This document shows positions 30,041 to 40,932 of a stretch of 64,000 nucleotides of DNA, piece after piece (the first letter of the stretch is position 1; each line of letters opens with the position of its first letter). The notes beneath the pieces were generated by a model, which ran no database searches, was not told the DNA's origin, and saw only the letters and a list, made by a program, of their open reading frames with translations. Source of the DNA: Saussurea involucrata (taxonomy: Eukaryota; Streptophyta; Magnoliopsida; Asterales; Asteraceae); assembly GCA_033807775.1 (NCBI GenBank), contig CM066322.1, forward strand, positions 21,689,001 through 21,753,000, read 5' to 3'. The translations under genes and the position numbers were made by a program.

Positions 30041-31539
30041 GAGAGATATTCACGAGTTAGAAAATCAGGCAGATGATTTTCTGTCCCCTTTTTATAAACT
30101 ATTATAAAGTCAAATGGAGCTAAATGTGCCTGCCACCTAGCAAACATTTGTTTTGACACATCATGTTTGAAATCTTTCTGGAACATATGTTTTGCAGAAA
30201 TACAATATGTTTTTATAATAAAATGTTTGTTATAAAGATCATTTTGAAATTTTAAATCACATTTTACAATTGCAAAAAGCTCTTTAGCTATTGTTGCATA
30301 GTTTTTCTGGGCACCATTCCATTTTCCAGAATAAAATCTGACAAGAATTTCCTGTTTTGAAACAGGGTCAATTTGTTTTAAAATTCCTCCATATCCTATA
30401 TCTGAGGCATCCGTTTCAACAATTTTTTCCCAAGAAGGATTTGCTAACATAAGGCAAGGAAGATTTTTAACCTTTTCTTTTATATTTTTTATGGCCTGAG
30501 TATGATTATCAGTCCAAGGAGAACTTTTCTTTTTAAGTCTATCATAAAGGATAACCGTATCATTATTTAAGTCCCTTATGTAAGCTGAAACATAGTTCAA
30601 GCTTCCTAAGAATCTTTGTAATTGAGTTCTATCTGTTATTTGATCAGGGAACTTAGAACTGAATTCTAAAGATCTTTGGATAGGAATGATTCTTCCTTTT
30701 TCAATATTATGACCGAGAAATCTAATCTTTGTTTGAAATAGAGACATTTTTGGTTTAAAAATAACTAAACCATTTTGGATGACTACTTTTTTGAAAAGGT
30801 CAAGATGTTTAAAATGGCTTTCAATTTCCATTGAGAAAAGTAAAATGTCATCTATATAGCAAATTATAAAATTACTATAAGGGTAGAAAATGTCATTCAT
30901 AATCTGTTGAAATTCTGAAGGAGCGTTTTTTAAACCAAAAGGCATAACCTTCCATTCATAATGTCCTATAGGAACATTAAAAGCAGTTTTATATCTATCC
31001 TCTTCAGCTATCTGGATTTGCCAATAGCCTGATTTTAAATCAAATTTGGAGAAGACGACAGCCTGAAAAAGTCTATCAAGTAAATCATTTTTATTAGGAA
31101 TAGGATGCCTTATCCATTTTAAAACTTTATTAAGAGGTTTATAGTTAATTACAAGGCGAGGAACTCCTCTTTCTTGTTCTGAATGTTTGTTTACATAAAA
31201 AGCTGTACAAGACCATGAGGATTTTGAAGGTTTTATAAGACCTTTTTCTAATAAAGAGGCTATTTCTTTTTTACAGAGCTCCATATAATCGGTATTCATT
31301 TGGCAAGGCCTAGCTTTGGTTGGGATTTTGTTATCAGAAAAATCTTCTTCATAAGGAAGCGAAACAATATGTTTCTTTCTATCCCCAAAAGCATTTGGAT
31401 GTTCATTACAAATTTCCAAAGAAAACTTGTTATTAATATAATCAATTTTTCTTTGTAACTTAGGATTTGAAAGCTTATCTTCAATTGTTAACAGGTTCAT
31501 TTCAAATTTTAAAGAATTTAATTGATTTTTTTCTATCAA
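30037..31539 (-). CDS. Pararetrovirus-type reverse transcriptase / RNase H
   Basis: 500 codons open. Recognisable RT motifs: FSKFDLKSGYWQI, MPFGLKNAPSEFQ and the catalytic YIDD. The RNase H part begins with ETDASDIGYGG and ends with DFLTREY. No integrase follows, as expected for a pararetrovirus. The upstream protease lies in another frame, so the original polyprotein is interrupted just before this segment. The enzyme part itself looks complete. Confidence 0.75.
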   Translation of the reverse strand: MIEKNQLNSLKFEMNLLTIEDKLSNPKLQRKIDYINNKFSLEICNEHPNAFGDRKKHIVSLPYEEDFSDNKIPTKARPCQMNTDYMELCKKEIASLLEKGLIKPSKSSWSCTAFYVNKHSEQERGVPRLVINYKPLNKVLKWIRHPIPNKNDLLDRLFQAVVFSKFDLKSGYWQIQIAEEDRYKTAFNVPIGHYEWKVMPFGLKNAPSEFQQIMNDIFYPYSNFIICYIDDILLFSMEIESHFKHLDLFKKVVIQNGLVIFKPKMSLFQTKIRFLGHNIEKGRIIPIQRSLEFSSKFPDQITDRTQLQRFLGSLNYVSAYIRDLNNDTVILYDRLKKKSSPWTDNHTQAIKNIKEKVKNLPCLMLANPSWEKIVETDASDIGYGGILKQIDPVSKQEILVRFYSGKWNGAQKNYATIAKELFAIVKCDLKFQNDLYNKHFIIKTYCISAKHMFQKDFKHDVSKQMFARWQAHLAPFDFIIVYKKGTENHLPDFLTREYLS

Positions 31540-31756
31540 TTGGTTTATTTATAAAATTAAACCTTAACTGGTTTTCTTTAAAAAACCCTGTCAAACCCTT
31601 TTCATCAATTTGGGTTATAGGGTAGATATCATAAATAAACGGAAGGCCAAGAATAAGTTGGCTAGAAATATCTTTTGCTAAAAGGAAACTTGTAGGTATA
31701 CAATTTTTATTTTTACAAATATATGCCTTGGGAAGCTTATATTTGATATTAAGAGG

Positions 31757-32329
31757 TCATCCTCCAGCATGTGAAAGAGAATGAGAGGTTTTTTGAAAAT
31801 ACTTGGTAGGAATTAAACCTTCTTGTATGACATTTAAATCAGCTCCACTATCTATCATAGCAATAAAATCTTTTTGGAAAGTTCCTTCTATAAGAAGGGT
31901 GATTTTTGTATACCACTTTTGAGAAATAACCATATTTAAATTGTTTAACTGATCACCATCTGAAACTTCATTTGTTTCTAATATTCTTTCAGAAGAAAAG
32001 GGCCTATCCCTGTTATCTTTAAGATTTGAATAAATAATATCAATATTTTGATGAAGAATGATATTATCATTTTTAAGGATTTTAATTTCCTTTTTAAGAT
32101 TATCAATCTCTCTGGATAAATCTTTCAATGAAACAAAATGATTAACAGAGTGCTTTTCTGTCAGAAGTCTATTAACTTCTTGCATGGAATAATCTTGAGT
32201 GTTTGGCTTAATGGGAGAATTATGTGTAGACTCTTCAAGATTATTGATGATTTCTGCACAAATTATAGGATCTGTGATCTTTTTAAAAAAATTTAAAACA
32301 TTATCATTTGATAAAACATTTATATTCAT
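31757..32329 (-). pseudogene. Aspartic protease region of the pararetrovirus insert
   Basis: 190 codons with the protease motif DSGAD near residue 158. The frame meets a TGA at 31,757, and recognisable protease-like sequence continues in the same frame beyond it to about 31,545. The stop is therefore a nonsense change. The N-terminal half is rich in Asn/Ile/Lys with coiled-coil character. Confidence 0.6.
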
Positions 32330-32402
32330 GTCCTGAAATTGAGAAGCAAGTTTATATAAAACTCATCTCCTTCCTGGAATTTTTTTATCAAAATTAAGAT
32401 TA

Positions 32403-33275
32403 TTAATCTTTTCTTTTTGTCCTTTTTTTATTTTCACAAGAAAAAACAGAAGAGCAAGCATTGCAATCTGGAGAAGAAGAGTTTGATATGATATCATCAC
32501 TATCAGTATTTTTAGATGACATTTCATCAGAATTTTCATCTTGTGATGTTTTTTCATCATCAGAACTGGAATCTGAAAGCAGAAATATTTTTGATAAAGA
32601 ATCTTTTGTCTTTTTATCAATGTCAAGACTGTTAATTTTCTTTTTTGTCCAACAACTTGAGACATAATGGTCTACTTTTCCACATTTGTGACAAATTACA
32701 GAACTAGTATTATTCTTTGAAAATCTTTTTATATCTTTTTTATTATGATTCTCTTTTTCAAAGCTTTGTCTTTTTCTTCTAAATTTCTTTCTTTTTGGAA
32801 AGTGATTTGACACATCTTTTTGACTTTGATAATTATTTTGAGAAAACCTTCTTCTATTTTTCTGAGAAGGAATATCCATACCGAATTGATCACAAAAATC
32901 TCCTAATTGTCTTTTTTCAAGAGATTGTTGGTTTTTAATTTGCTTTTTAAAGGCTAACTCATTGCATAGAGAAAGACCTTCAACAATACAAACACTTACC
33001 AACATGCCATAAGAGTATTCATTATAGTCTATGATTGAATCATTATTTTTAAGTACCTTTTTAACCTTTTCTGCAAAAAGATTTGGTAAACCTTCAATAA
33101 ATTTAGCTTTCCAATAGACGTTATTACAGTCTTTAAGCTCAAAAATTCGAGATAGAAAAGTATCTTTATACCAACGAAACCTGGTTAAAGTCTTACATTT
33201 TAAATTCATAAGAAGAGTTATAATATTTTCGCTATTATCAGAAAATGTTCCAGTAAAATGCTCTACAAGAGTCAT
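32403..33275 (-). pseudogene. Capsid-like protein with CCHC zinc knuckle
   Basis: 290 codons. A capsid core (RWYKDTFLSRI, KFIEGLPNLFAEKV) is followed by a basic stretch, one CCHC knuckle (CHKCGKVDHYVSSC) and an acidic Ser/Asp-rich tail. The preceding segment in another frame (33,508-33,272) carries the expected upstream motif LKGWWDNYLT. One ancestral capsid frame has therefore been broken near 33,273. Confidence 0.65.
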
Positions 33276-33508
33276 AATAAGGGGATAAAAACATGTTCAA
33301 CAGTAATCTGAGTATTATTTTCACCTGGCTCAATTTTTACTGATCCAAGGATCTCATTCTTTTGATCTTGGGTAAGATAATTATCCCACCAGCCCTTTAA
33401 TTGACCAGTAAAACCTGCTATTAACATTTTTGCAATGTTTTTGTCTGTGTTTCCAGAATTTTTGCAAAAAGTACAATACATTAACATTCTATGAGCCATA
33501 TTATACAT
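33272..33508 (-). pseudogene. Capsid N-terminal fragment
   Basis: 78 codons containing GFTGQLKGWWDNYL, a motif I know from plant pararetrovirus-type polyproteins. It stops at TGA 33,274-33,272, overlapping the next ATG by ATGA, probably by a one-base change. Its own N-terminus is missing. Confidence 0.55.
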
Positions 33509-33710
33509 ATGTTTATTTGTGAAACTATCAAGGTTCCACTCATACTATACATATCTATATTATTTATATTATAATTATCTATATTATTTATATTATAATT
33601 TATTAGTTTAGAAACGAGTTTGGTCTTGCATGTGTGTGGAATGTGTTATTGTAAAACTGATGTGACACTTTAGAAAGAAGTATGGTCTTGCAGGTGTGTG
33701 GATGGTCTAA

Positions 33711-34649
33711 TGACCTGCTTCTTTAACTTGTTAAAATATTTATAGTGGAAAAATTCATGATTTCTTTTTGTATTTTAATATTACCAAGATGTAGAATGTA
33801 ATAAGATAAACACATAAATACAAATCATTAACCCTATACATCATTGCCTTTACAAATAAAAACCTTTAAAATTATTTTAATAAAAGATTAAATAAAATTT
33901 CAAATTGTTAAATAAAATTTAGTAATAATTTTTACGAGATGATACACTCGAGGTTATTCACTATTAGGTCTTTCACCAACACAAGTTATGTAAGCATTAA
34001 TCGGTAAAATGACAAATGATTTATATTATTGATGAGATTGAATAAAATAATTATTTCTCTGTTCTATTTAGAGATTTTTCCCATTAATCTCTATTTTAGC
34101 AAACAAGATAGCAATGCTGTTAGAGAAGAATAGTAAACAAAAATCCATTTTTTCCTATTTTAGCAATGCTGTTGGAGATACTTTAACAGATATTGATGAA
34201 TATGTTTGCATTATTGCGATCAGGAACATGGGTATTTATTATGAAAGACGATGTGAGAAAGAAGTTTGGAAAGATGATAATTTTCATCCAAGTGGATCAT
34301 CATCAATTATTTGATTACATTTAATAAGGGCAGACATTGACATTATGAATAAGGGTTCCTATAAATACTCCATATTACATAAATGAGAAGTCATTAAAAC
34401 AATTAATACTATATATAATAACGACATATTTCTTTTTGGCCCCATCTTTAAATAAAAATTGTATTAAATAAACCGACATGTATATCATCTAGACATGTCT
34501 GTATAAAAACATTAAGCCATTTTATTTCAGACATGTATTAATTTTCCCTATAAACGTGAAACCATGATTCCATGAATAAAGACGGTTATGAAACGGGTTT
34601 TTGTAAGACATTATTTCATCCTTATCAAACGAAACCGAAAATATACTTA
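33711..34649. other. AT-rich intergenic stretch
   Basis: No gene or RNA recognised. Short open frames have no recognisable domain. Confidence 0.5.
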
Positions 34650-35050
34650 TAGATCACATAAGGCGGCAGTTAAGTTATATTCAGGTTTGAACTCTTCTGC
34701 AAAACGATATCTAGTAGTCGTCATGATATGTGCTAAATCTAACGTCACAAAATTTAAGTCCGACAAGAAAATAATGTTTCGCTAATATAAACCCTATTAC
34801 GAAATTCAAGGTAAGATGTTTGATGCAGCTTATAAGCATGAGATTTTGATACATCTTTTCACAGAATTACTAAACTGGAAAACCACCATGCCACAGAAGA
34901 CAAAAGTGTAGATATTAGCTACAAGTATTTCTAACAGAAAAAACTGGCAAGATAAGCAGTTTAATTACATTTTCATATGATAATAAGTTTCATTTCGTTC
35001 AAACTTCAAGCATGGCTTCATTATGCACTGTTGTATTTCATTTTACCCTA
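34650..35050. repeat. Segmental cassette of the U6 region, copy 1
   Basis: A block containing cggcagttaa, ctcttctgcaaaa, aatgtttcgctaata and aagatgtttg recurs at about 43,513-43,880, 49,580-49,790 (partial) and 51,108-51,460. It also recurs in the second duplication unit at about 57,692-58,059 and 63,759-63,969. Copies have diverged by small indels. No coding function is evident. Confidence 0.7.
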
Positions 35051-35082
35051 CCCCAAAATTAGCAGTAGACTTGAAAGGAAAG

Positions 35083-35306
35083 GTCATTACCCCTAGTAGC
35101 TGATTAAGCTCATTTTTAAATCATTAAGCCGCTTCCAAACACCACACCATGGCTGGCCAAATAAGCTAGGGGTTTCATTAAGCTTGTTAAGGTCATTACC
35201 CCTAGACTAGTAGCTGATTAAGCTCATTTCTAAATCATTAAGCCGCTTCCAAACACCACACCATGGCTGACCAAATAAGCTAGGGGTTTCATTAAGCTTG
35301 TTAAGT
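35083..35306. repeat. Two direct repeats of about 110-115 bp
   Basis: The segment from aaggtcattacccctag through cattaagcttgtt is repeated once with few differences. Related pieces (cattaagccgcttccaaaca) lie near 48,940 and 51,660. Confidence 0.8.
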
Positions 35307-35877
35307 CGTTTCCAAATAGACCCTTAATTTGCCTGTTCATCCTTAATTTTGTTACTGCTAGTTCTTTTACAATTCTATTTGACAATTTCAGTTGGTAATC
35401 AACCACTTATCATAGCCAGTGCTTATTTGCCATCACAAATCATCCTAAACATCATAATCTGAGACTGGCCTATGTAACATGTTAAAGTTCACAAATTTGG
35501 CAACCATAATTTGAAACCTAGGTCATAAAACATTTTCAAAAAGCCCTAATTGAATTGCAAATCGTACACAGATATAATTGATAAACTAAGAACGCGAAGT
35601 TAGAAGACAATCATAATCTGCTCATATACACACAGATTGAACAGGACGTTTGAAAGCTGAAGTTTTAATGGATACGTCTTCAAAATATGGCCATGGGGCG
35701 GCACCGGCGTTTGGTCGAGTTGGAACCCTAGCTCAACGTAAAGAGACGACTATGAACCGACAAAAAAGTAAAATAACTCAGTGACCACAACGTGAAAACA
35801 TACTCTGGTGCTTACACTGTCGACCATTGATGAATTAGGGTTTTGGCGAAGACGATGATGGCAAAATGGGGAAGAAA

Positions 35878-35927
35878 AAAATTTGGACCATTTCTCGATT
35901 TGTGCGTGTCATCCTTGCGCAGGGGCC

Positions 35928-35959
<32 letters not shown>

Positions 35960-35979
35960 TCGGATGTCCCCGAAGGGAC
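35878..35979 (-). ncRNA. U6: U6 spliceosomal snRNA gene, copy A
   Basis: On minus the 102-nt RNA starts gtcccttcggggacatccg. It contains the ACAGAGA box that pairs with the 5' splice site and the AGC triad, and ends in a T-run that serves as Pol III terminator. I see no deviation from the plant U6 sequence. The gene sits outside the 14-kb duplication and is the first of seven U6 genes, all on the same strand. Confidence 0.97.
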
Positions 35980-36000
35980 GATGATAGATGGTGAGCTCGG

Positions 36001-36044
36001 GTATATGAAGTAACCAGAGACTGTTCTTCTGGTCGGTGTGGGAT
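36001..36044 (-). promoter_or_regulatory. USE and TATA of U6 copy A
   Basis: On minus the upstream sequence element atcccacaccga (36,044-36,033) and TATA-like tcatatac (36,008-36,001) lie 24 bp apart. This short spacing marks Pol III rather than Pol II snRNA promoters in plants. TATA is 22-29 bp before the RNA start. Confidence 0.88.
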
Positions 36045-36567
36045 TGAGCTGATTTCAAATCCAACTAAATTCTTTCTTTACATTTTTATGTTTTCAGCAA
36101 TCAAATTAGAAGCGTCTCAAAAAGTAATTCTTTTTTTGTTTTTAAATTAAATCATACAAATTATTAACCTACTGTTTTTTTTTTCATTAAACAAATAAAT
36201 CAACATTTTCATGACTTAATCTATCTTTTCTGTGATTAGGTAAAAAAAGTAATGTTTTGTCTTATATCTTAATTAAAATATGGATTGTAAAATAGCGTAT
36301 CTTAAATAAAATATTGTATTTATATGTAATTATTGTTTTTGCCTGATTAAATCATAAAATCCTAATCTATCGTGTCATGTATTTGAATCAAACATAAAAA
36401 TCGGTTTGGAGCACCAAAAACATGGATCCAAGCCTCCAACTATATAGTAAAAATACCAAAGTAGTATGTTATAAAACAAATAAAATTTGTCAACAACTGA
36501 ATTAAACAAGTTCAGATACAAACAATATTTATTGTATCAAAAACAACTTCAAAAAATAAAAAGTAGA

Positions 36568-36786
36568 GTAAATTACATTTTTGGTCCTTGTGGTTAGCAT
36601 CTACTATCAACTTTCGTCCCTCTTTTAAAGTAATTACAGTTTTAGTCACTCTGGTTGTTATTTTATTTCAATTTTGGTCCCTCAGACTAACTTTTGTTAA
36701 ATAGGTCCATTAACTCAGGGGTATTCTCGTCTTTTATTCCAATTTTATCTATTTTAGTATTAAATTGTCTTTTCTTTAAAAAATTG
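36568..36786. mobile_element. Fragment of a MULE-like repeat
   Basis: It opens gagtaaattacatttttggtcc, similar to the TIR of the neighbouring MULE-like element, and has the same ggtccct character. No matching second end is found, so it is a fragment. Confidence 0.35.
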
Positions 36787-36790
36787 TTTT

Positions 36791-38012
36791 GAGTAAATTA
36801 CATAAATCGTTCCTATGGTATGGTCACTTTTTGGATATAGTCCCTATTTTGAAGAAATAACACTGAGCGTCCCTGTGGTTCGACTAACCGCACGCATAGG
36901 GTCCCTCCCTCTAACGGAATCTGTTAACCCAGTTAATCCAAGGGGTATTTTGGTCTTTTTACGTCTGTTTTTGTCTTTATCCTAAAAGAAAACTAAAAAA
37001 CAAATAAATAAATTAAAAAATACCCCACCCCTTACACCCACTACCCCCCTCCTCCTTCTTCTTCTTCCTCACGACACCCACTACCCCCCCTTCCTCACCT
37101 TTCTTCTTCCCCACCTCCAGCCACCACCTTGACCGACTAGCAGATTTAACCAGATTTGTCCGACTAGGATTTTATCCGACAACCATTTATCCAACAACTA
37201 ATCTGATCGATCAGATTTATCCGAGAAATATGAACAAAGAGTTGTCCGACAGTTTTGAGTGTCAATGGTGTCCGAGAGTTATGAACACCGGCTAAAATTC
37301 CAGATTCCGGCGAACTCGATTTTCAACCACAAAACGTGCTGAATTCTTCTTGTTTTTTATGCCAAAACGTTGCAAACCAAAAACGAACTGATTTATGAAA
37401 GAATTACGATCAGAACATAACAAAATTCTTGATTTGATCATATCAATGTTTGGATCTTCGATGTGTATTCTATCGAAATTCAGATATGAACATCTTCTGT
37501 TTTGTGGATGATTTTTCAAATCTGGTGATGATGAGTTGTAAATTGATGCACTAATCGATCTACGATTGTTAAACCATTCCAAAATCCAACAACAATACGA
37601 ATCAATCACAATTGTCAAAATTTTCCATAAAAACTTGCGACAAGCTAAATTCAGTCGACTTTTGAATACTATGAGAGAGAGAGAGAGAGAGTTGCAGGTC
37701 TCAAGGATGGAGAGGGTTGGAGGGGGGGGGGGCGTGAGGAAGAAGAAGAAGGAGGGGGGTAGTGGGTGTAGGGGGTGGGGTATTTTTTAATTTATTTATT
37801 TGTTTTGTAGTTTTCTTTTAGGATAAAGACAAAAACAGACGTAAAAAGACCAAAATACCCCTTGGGTTAACTGTGTTAACAGATTTCGTTAGAGGGAGGG
37901 ACCCTCTGCGTGCGGTTAGTCGAACCACAGGGACGCTCAGTGTAATTTCTTCAAAATAGGGACTATATCCAAAAAGTGACCATACCACAAGGACGATTTA
38001 TGTAATTTACTC
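36791..38012. mobile_element. MULE-like foldback transposon with TIRs of about 265 bp
   Basis: The TIRs are 36,791-37,055 and 37,745-38,012, starting gagtaaattacataaatcg, and match closely along their length. Flanking aaattgtttt (36,781-36,790) and aaattttttt (from 38,013) could be a 9-10 bp target duplication with one mismatch. The interior (37,100-37,740) has a 109-codon open frame on minus (37,618-37,292) without a known domain and a ga microsatellite. Non-autonomous; possibly carrying captured DNA. Confidence 0.7.
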
Positions 38013-38460
38013 AAATTTTTTTTCTTTTTCTAGTTCACCAATTAAATGATGCCATGTGTATCATTCCATCTTCCTTTTATATCTTCCCTTACGTAGACCT
38101 TCTTCCTCAGAAAATGGTTGAATAAATCAACAGCAAGATCCACATGTTGTATGATGATTTCAGTTGGTATTCAACTAGTTATCATAGCCATTGCTTAGAA
38201 TCATCATTGTTAGTTTGTTACTACATTTTCTATCACAAATCATCATAAACATCCTAATCTGAGACTCGCCTATGTACCATGTTAAAGTTCACAAAATTGT
38301 CAACCATAATTCGAAACCAAGTTCATAAATCTTTTTCAAAAAGCCCTAATTGAAGTGTAAAGCGTACACAGATATAATTAATAAAGTAAGAAAGCGGAGA
38401 TGGAAACACAGTCATACATCTGCTCATATACACACAGATTGAACACACGTTTGGAAGCCC
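38013..38460. repeat. U6-unit flank before the duplicated segment
   Basis: No gene. From 38,105 it matches other U6-unit flanks, with gcaagatccacatgttgtatg, then aaaagccctaattgaag and cgtacacagatataatt. It ends at the left breakpoint of the 14-kb duplication. Confidence 0.6.
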
Positions 38461-38659
38461 AAGTTTTAATGGATACCTCCTCAAAATGCGCCCATGGCTG
38501 CGGCACCGGTCGTTGATGGAGTTCGAACCCTAGGTCAATATAAGGAGACGATAATCAACCCAAAAAAAAGAGATAACTCGGTGACCAGAACGTGAAAACA
38601 TACGACCATTGATGAATTAGGGTTTTGACGAAGACGACGATGGCAAAATGGGGATGAAA

Positions 38660-38709
38660 AAAATTTGGACCATTTCTCGATTTGTGCGTGTCATCCTTGC
38701 GCAGGGGCC

Positions 38710-38741
<32 letters not shown>

Positions 38742-38761
38742 TCGGATGTCCCCGAAGGGAC
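38660..38761 (-). ncRNA. U6: U6 snRNA gene, copy B
   Basis: 102-nt U6 on minus, identical to copy A as far as read. The T-run terminator is present. Its TATA-like box differs from the other copies (see promoter entry), so expression could be lower. Confidence 0.96.
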
Positions 38762-38782
38762 GATGGTAGTTGCTGAGCTCCG

Positions 38783-38826
38783 GTATGTGAAGCAACCAGC
38801 AGTTGTTCTTTTAGTCGGTGTGGGAC
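38783..38826 (-). promoter_or_regulatory. USE and altered TATA of U6 copy B
   Basis: The USE gtcccacaccga (38,826-38,815) is intact and spacing is 24 bp, but the TATA-like box reads tcacatac instead of tcatatac (38,790-38,783). Confidence 0.8.
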
Positions 38827-38849
38827 GAGCTGACTTCAAACCCAACTAA

Positions 38850-39578
38850 ATTCTTTCCAGAAATCAAATCAACCGTCTCAAAAAAAAAATTGCCTTTTTT
38901 CTAATTTAATCAACAAACTAGTAAACAAATAAACTAGCATTTTGTGCTTTAAATAATCTATCTGTATTGTTCTGAGTCTATTGGCCTCCCACTGCTCAGA
39001 ATCAAAGGATGAAGAAAAGGAAGCAAATGTCACAAAAATGGTCGAAGAAATCAAAAGCAAGATCCAAATGTTATATAATGATTTTAGTTGGTATTCAACC
39101 ACCTATCATAGAATGATCATTGTTACTACATTTTTTGTCACAAATCATCATAAACATCATAATTTGAGACTGGCCATGGCTAACATGTTAAAGTTCACAA
39201 AACTGTCAACCATAATTTGAAACCTAGTTATAAATCATTTTCAAACAGCCCTAATTGAAGTGCAAAGCGTACACAGATATAATTTATAAACTAAGAAAGC
39301 AAAGTTTGAAACGCAACCTGCTCATATACACACAGATTGAACACAAGTTTGGAAGCCGAAGTTTTAATGGATACCTCCTTAAAATGCGCCCATGGCTGCG
39401 GCACCGGTTTTTGATCGAGGCGAAACCCTAGCTGAACATAAGGAAACGATAATCAACCGAAAAAGAAATAAAATAACTCAGTGACCAGAACGTAAAAACA
39501 TACCTCCAGTGCTTACACTGTCGATCATTGATGAATTAGGGTTTTGATGAAGACGATGATGGCAAAATGGAGAAGAAA
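38850..39578. repeat. U6-unit flank between copies B and C
   Basis: No gene I can name. A short open frame on plus (38,981-39,220) includes KMVEEIKSKIQMLYNDF. Its sequence recurs in eroded form near 38,115, 45,600, 49,510 and 52,320, so it looks like a repeated ancestral exon or chance frame within the segmental repeat. Confidence 0.45.
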
Positions 39579-39628
39579 AAAATTTGGACCATTTCTCGAT
39601 TTGTGCGTGTCATCCTTGCGCAGGGGCC

Positions 39629-39660
<32 letters not shown>

Positions 39661-39680
39661 TCGGATGTCCCCGAAGGGAC
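39579..39680 (-). ncRNA. U6: U6 snRNA gene, copy C
   Basis: 102-nt U6 on minus with ACAGAGA and AGC elements and a T-run end. The flanks are conserved with copies A, B and D for about 200 bp downstream, showing that the copies arose by segmental duplication and not by retroposition. Confidence 0.97.
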
Positions 39681-39701
39681 GAAGATAGATGGTGAGCTCG
39701 G

Positions 39702-39745
39702 GTATATGAAGCAACTTGTGATTGCTCTTCTGGTCGGTGTGGGAT
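39702..39745 (-). promoter_or_regulatory. USE and TATA of U6 copy C
   Basis: USE atcccacaccga (39,745-39,734) and tcatatac (39,709-39,702), 24 bp apart. Confidence 0.88.
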
Positions 39746-39759
39746 GAGCTGACTTCAAA

Positions 39760-40929
39760 GCTAACTAAATTCACCCTTCACGATGTTATACTTTCAGCAA
39801 TCAACAATTTTGCAAACAGATAAATTAGAATTTTGTTCTTTAAATAAATAATCTATTTTGTGATTCAATAAAAAGCCTAATGTTTTCTCCTTAAATGGAT
39901 GTAACAATTTTTTTTCCAAATGACATAAAAAGGGGTTTAAAATATTGATTGTAAAAGCTGATCATACGTGAAATAAAATATTGTATTTATTCGTAATTAT
40001 TGTTTGGTAACTAATGTTTATATGATAAAGTCGTAGAATTATAGTCGGCCGGTTTATGTATTTGAACCACACGTAAAAATTGGTTTGGAGCATTCAAAAC
40101 TTAAATTCAAGTCTTCAATTATATGGTGAAAATACCTTACGAATATTTTTGCAACCAAGTAAAATATTTCAGTAATTGAATTGAATAAATTCAAATTCAA
40201 ACAATATTTTGTTACCTGACTCTATGTAGGATGTATCTCTCTTACGAGAGTATTTTGATCATTTTACTTGGTTTAATTTTGTAAATTACTTTTCTTTTCT
40301 AGTTTGTTATGCATATCTCAATTTTCAAAGTTATTTGATTTTGTTTGATTTTTATTATTTTAGAGAATAGAATGTGTGCTCATGTAACAGGGATACACAC
40401 AGGGGCGGCTCTGGGGTGTGCCGGTGGTACCGCCGCACGGGGCCTCCAATTTTTTTGGTTATGTCATCTCATGTAAGTTGAATCGCTTTCATGAGGATAT
40501 TTTTATCATTTTATTTTTGATTTAATGTTAGTAACTAATTTTCTTTCTCCTCCTGCAATTGCAGTCAGTCTCGCTACCTCTTTAGTTGTCGCCCCCTACT
40601 TGCTCATTCGCAATGAGTTCAGGATGCTTTCCTGGCTCGCATGAACTCATATCATAGGGTTGTGTCCAGGGGTAGGGGGTCCCTCTTTAGTTCAGAACCT
40701 TTCTTCCAAAGCCTCCCTCGATTCTACCTTTCGCAAGCCGTGGTGCGGATAAAAAGCTTGTGGGTTTTCTCCTGCTTATTCATTAGGGCGAGTGGATGTC
40801 AAGGGGGGATGTGACTTTCACAGGTCCGATGTCTCATGAGAAGCAGTACTGGTTGAAGGATCGGCTTTGGCTTCTTATGCATCATCTCAAATTTCGACAT
40901 TAATTTTTTTTTGTTCTATGCTTATGATT
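39760..40929. other. Segmental-repeat flank, partly unassigned
   Basis: The first part (to about 40,380) is diverged flank shared with 46,330-46,850. About 40,395-40,860 is a GC-richer block (ggggcggctctggggtg...) absent from the paralogous unit near 47,300. It is probably an unidentified insertion. No gene recognised. Confidence 0.4.
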
Positions 40930-40932
40930 TTA

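Larger units (their letters stand above)
28050..33540 (-). mobile_element. Endogenous Caulimoviridae-like (pararetrovirus) insertion, decayed
   Basis: On minus the order is capsid-like protein with one CCHC knuckle, aspartic protease, reverse transcriptase/RNase H, then two downstream ORFs. No integrase and no LTRs are found, which separates it from gypsy elements. The reading frame is broken at several places: a frame change near 33,273, separate frames between capsid and protease, a TGA at the protease end, and a frame change before RT. It is therefore an old, non-functional copy. Exact ends are uncertain. A promoter-like region lies at the 3' side (about 28,400-28,560). Confidence 0.65.
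27725..33707. mobile_element. PIF-like TIR element hosting a pararetrovirus-like insert
   Basis: The left end gagcatccac...tgcaagacc pairs with the complement of ggtcttgca...gtggatggtc at 33,684-33,707. Both ends are flanked by taa (27,722-27,724 and 33,708-33,710), the 3-bp target type of PIF/Harbinger. A second ggtcttgcatgtgtgtgg near 33,621 looks like a subterminal repeat. Between about 28,050 and 33,540 the element is filled by foreign coding sequence. Confidence 0.6.

Noticed and set aside
37292..37618. A real host gene on minus in the MULE-like element
   Set aside because: No recognised domain and no splice or start context; kept only as possible cargo.
38555..38845. Conserved 96-codon protein family repeated through the array
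   Set aside because: The frame is the U6 snRNA and its promoter translated; conservation is that of the RNA gene.
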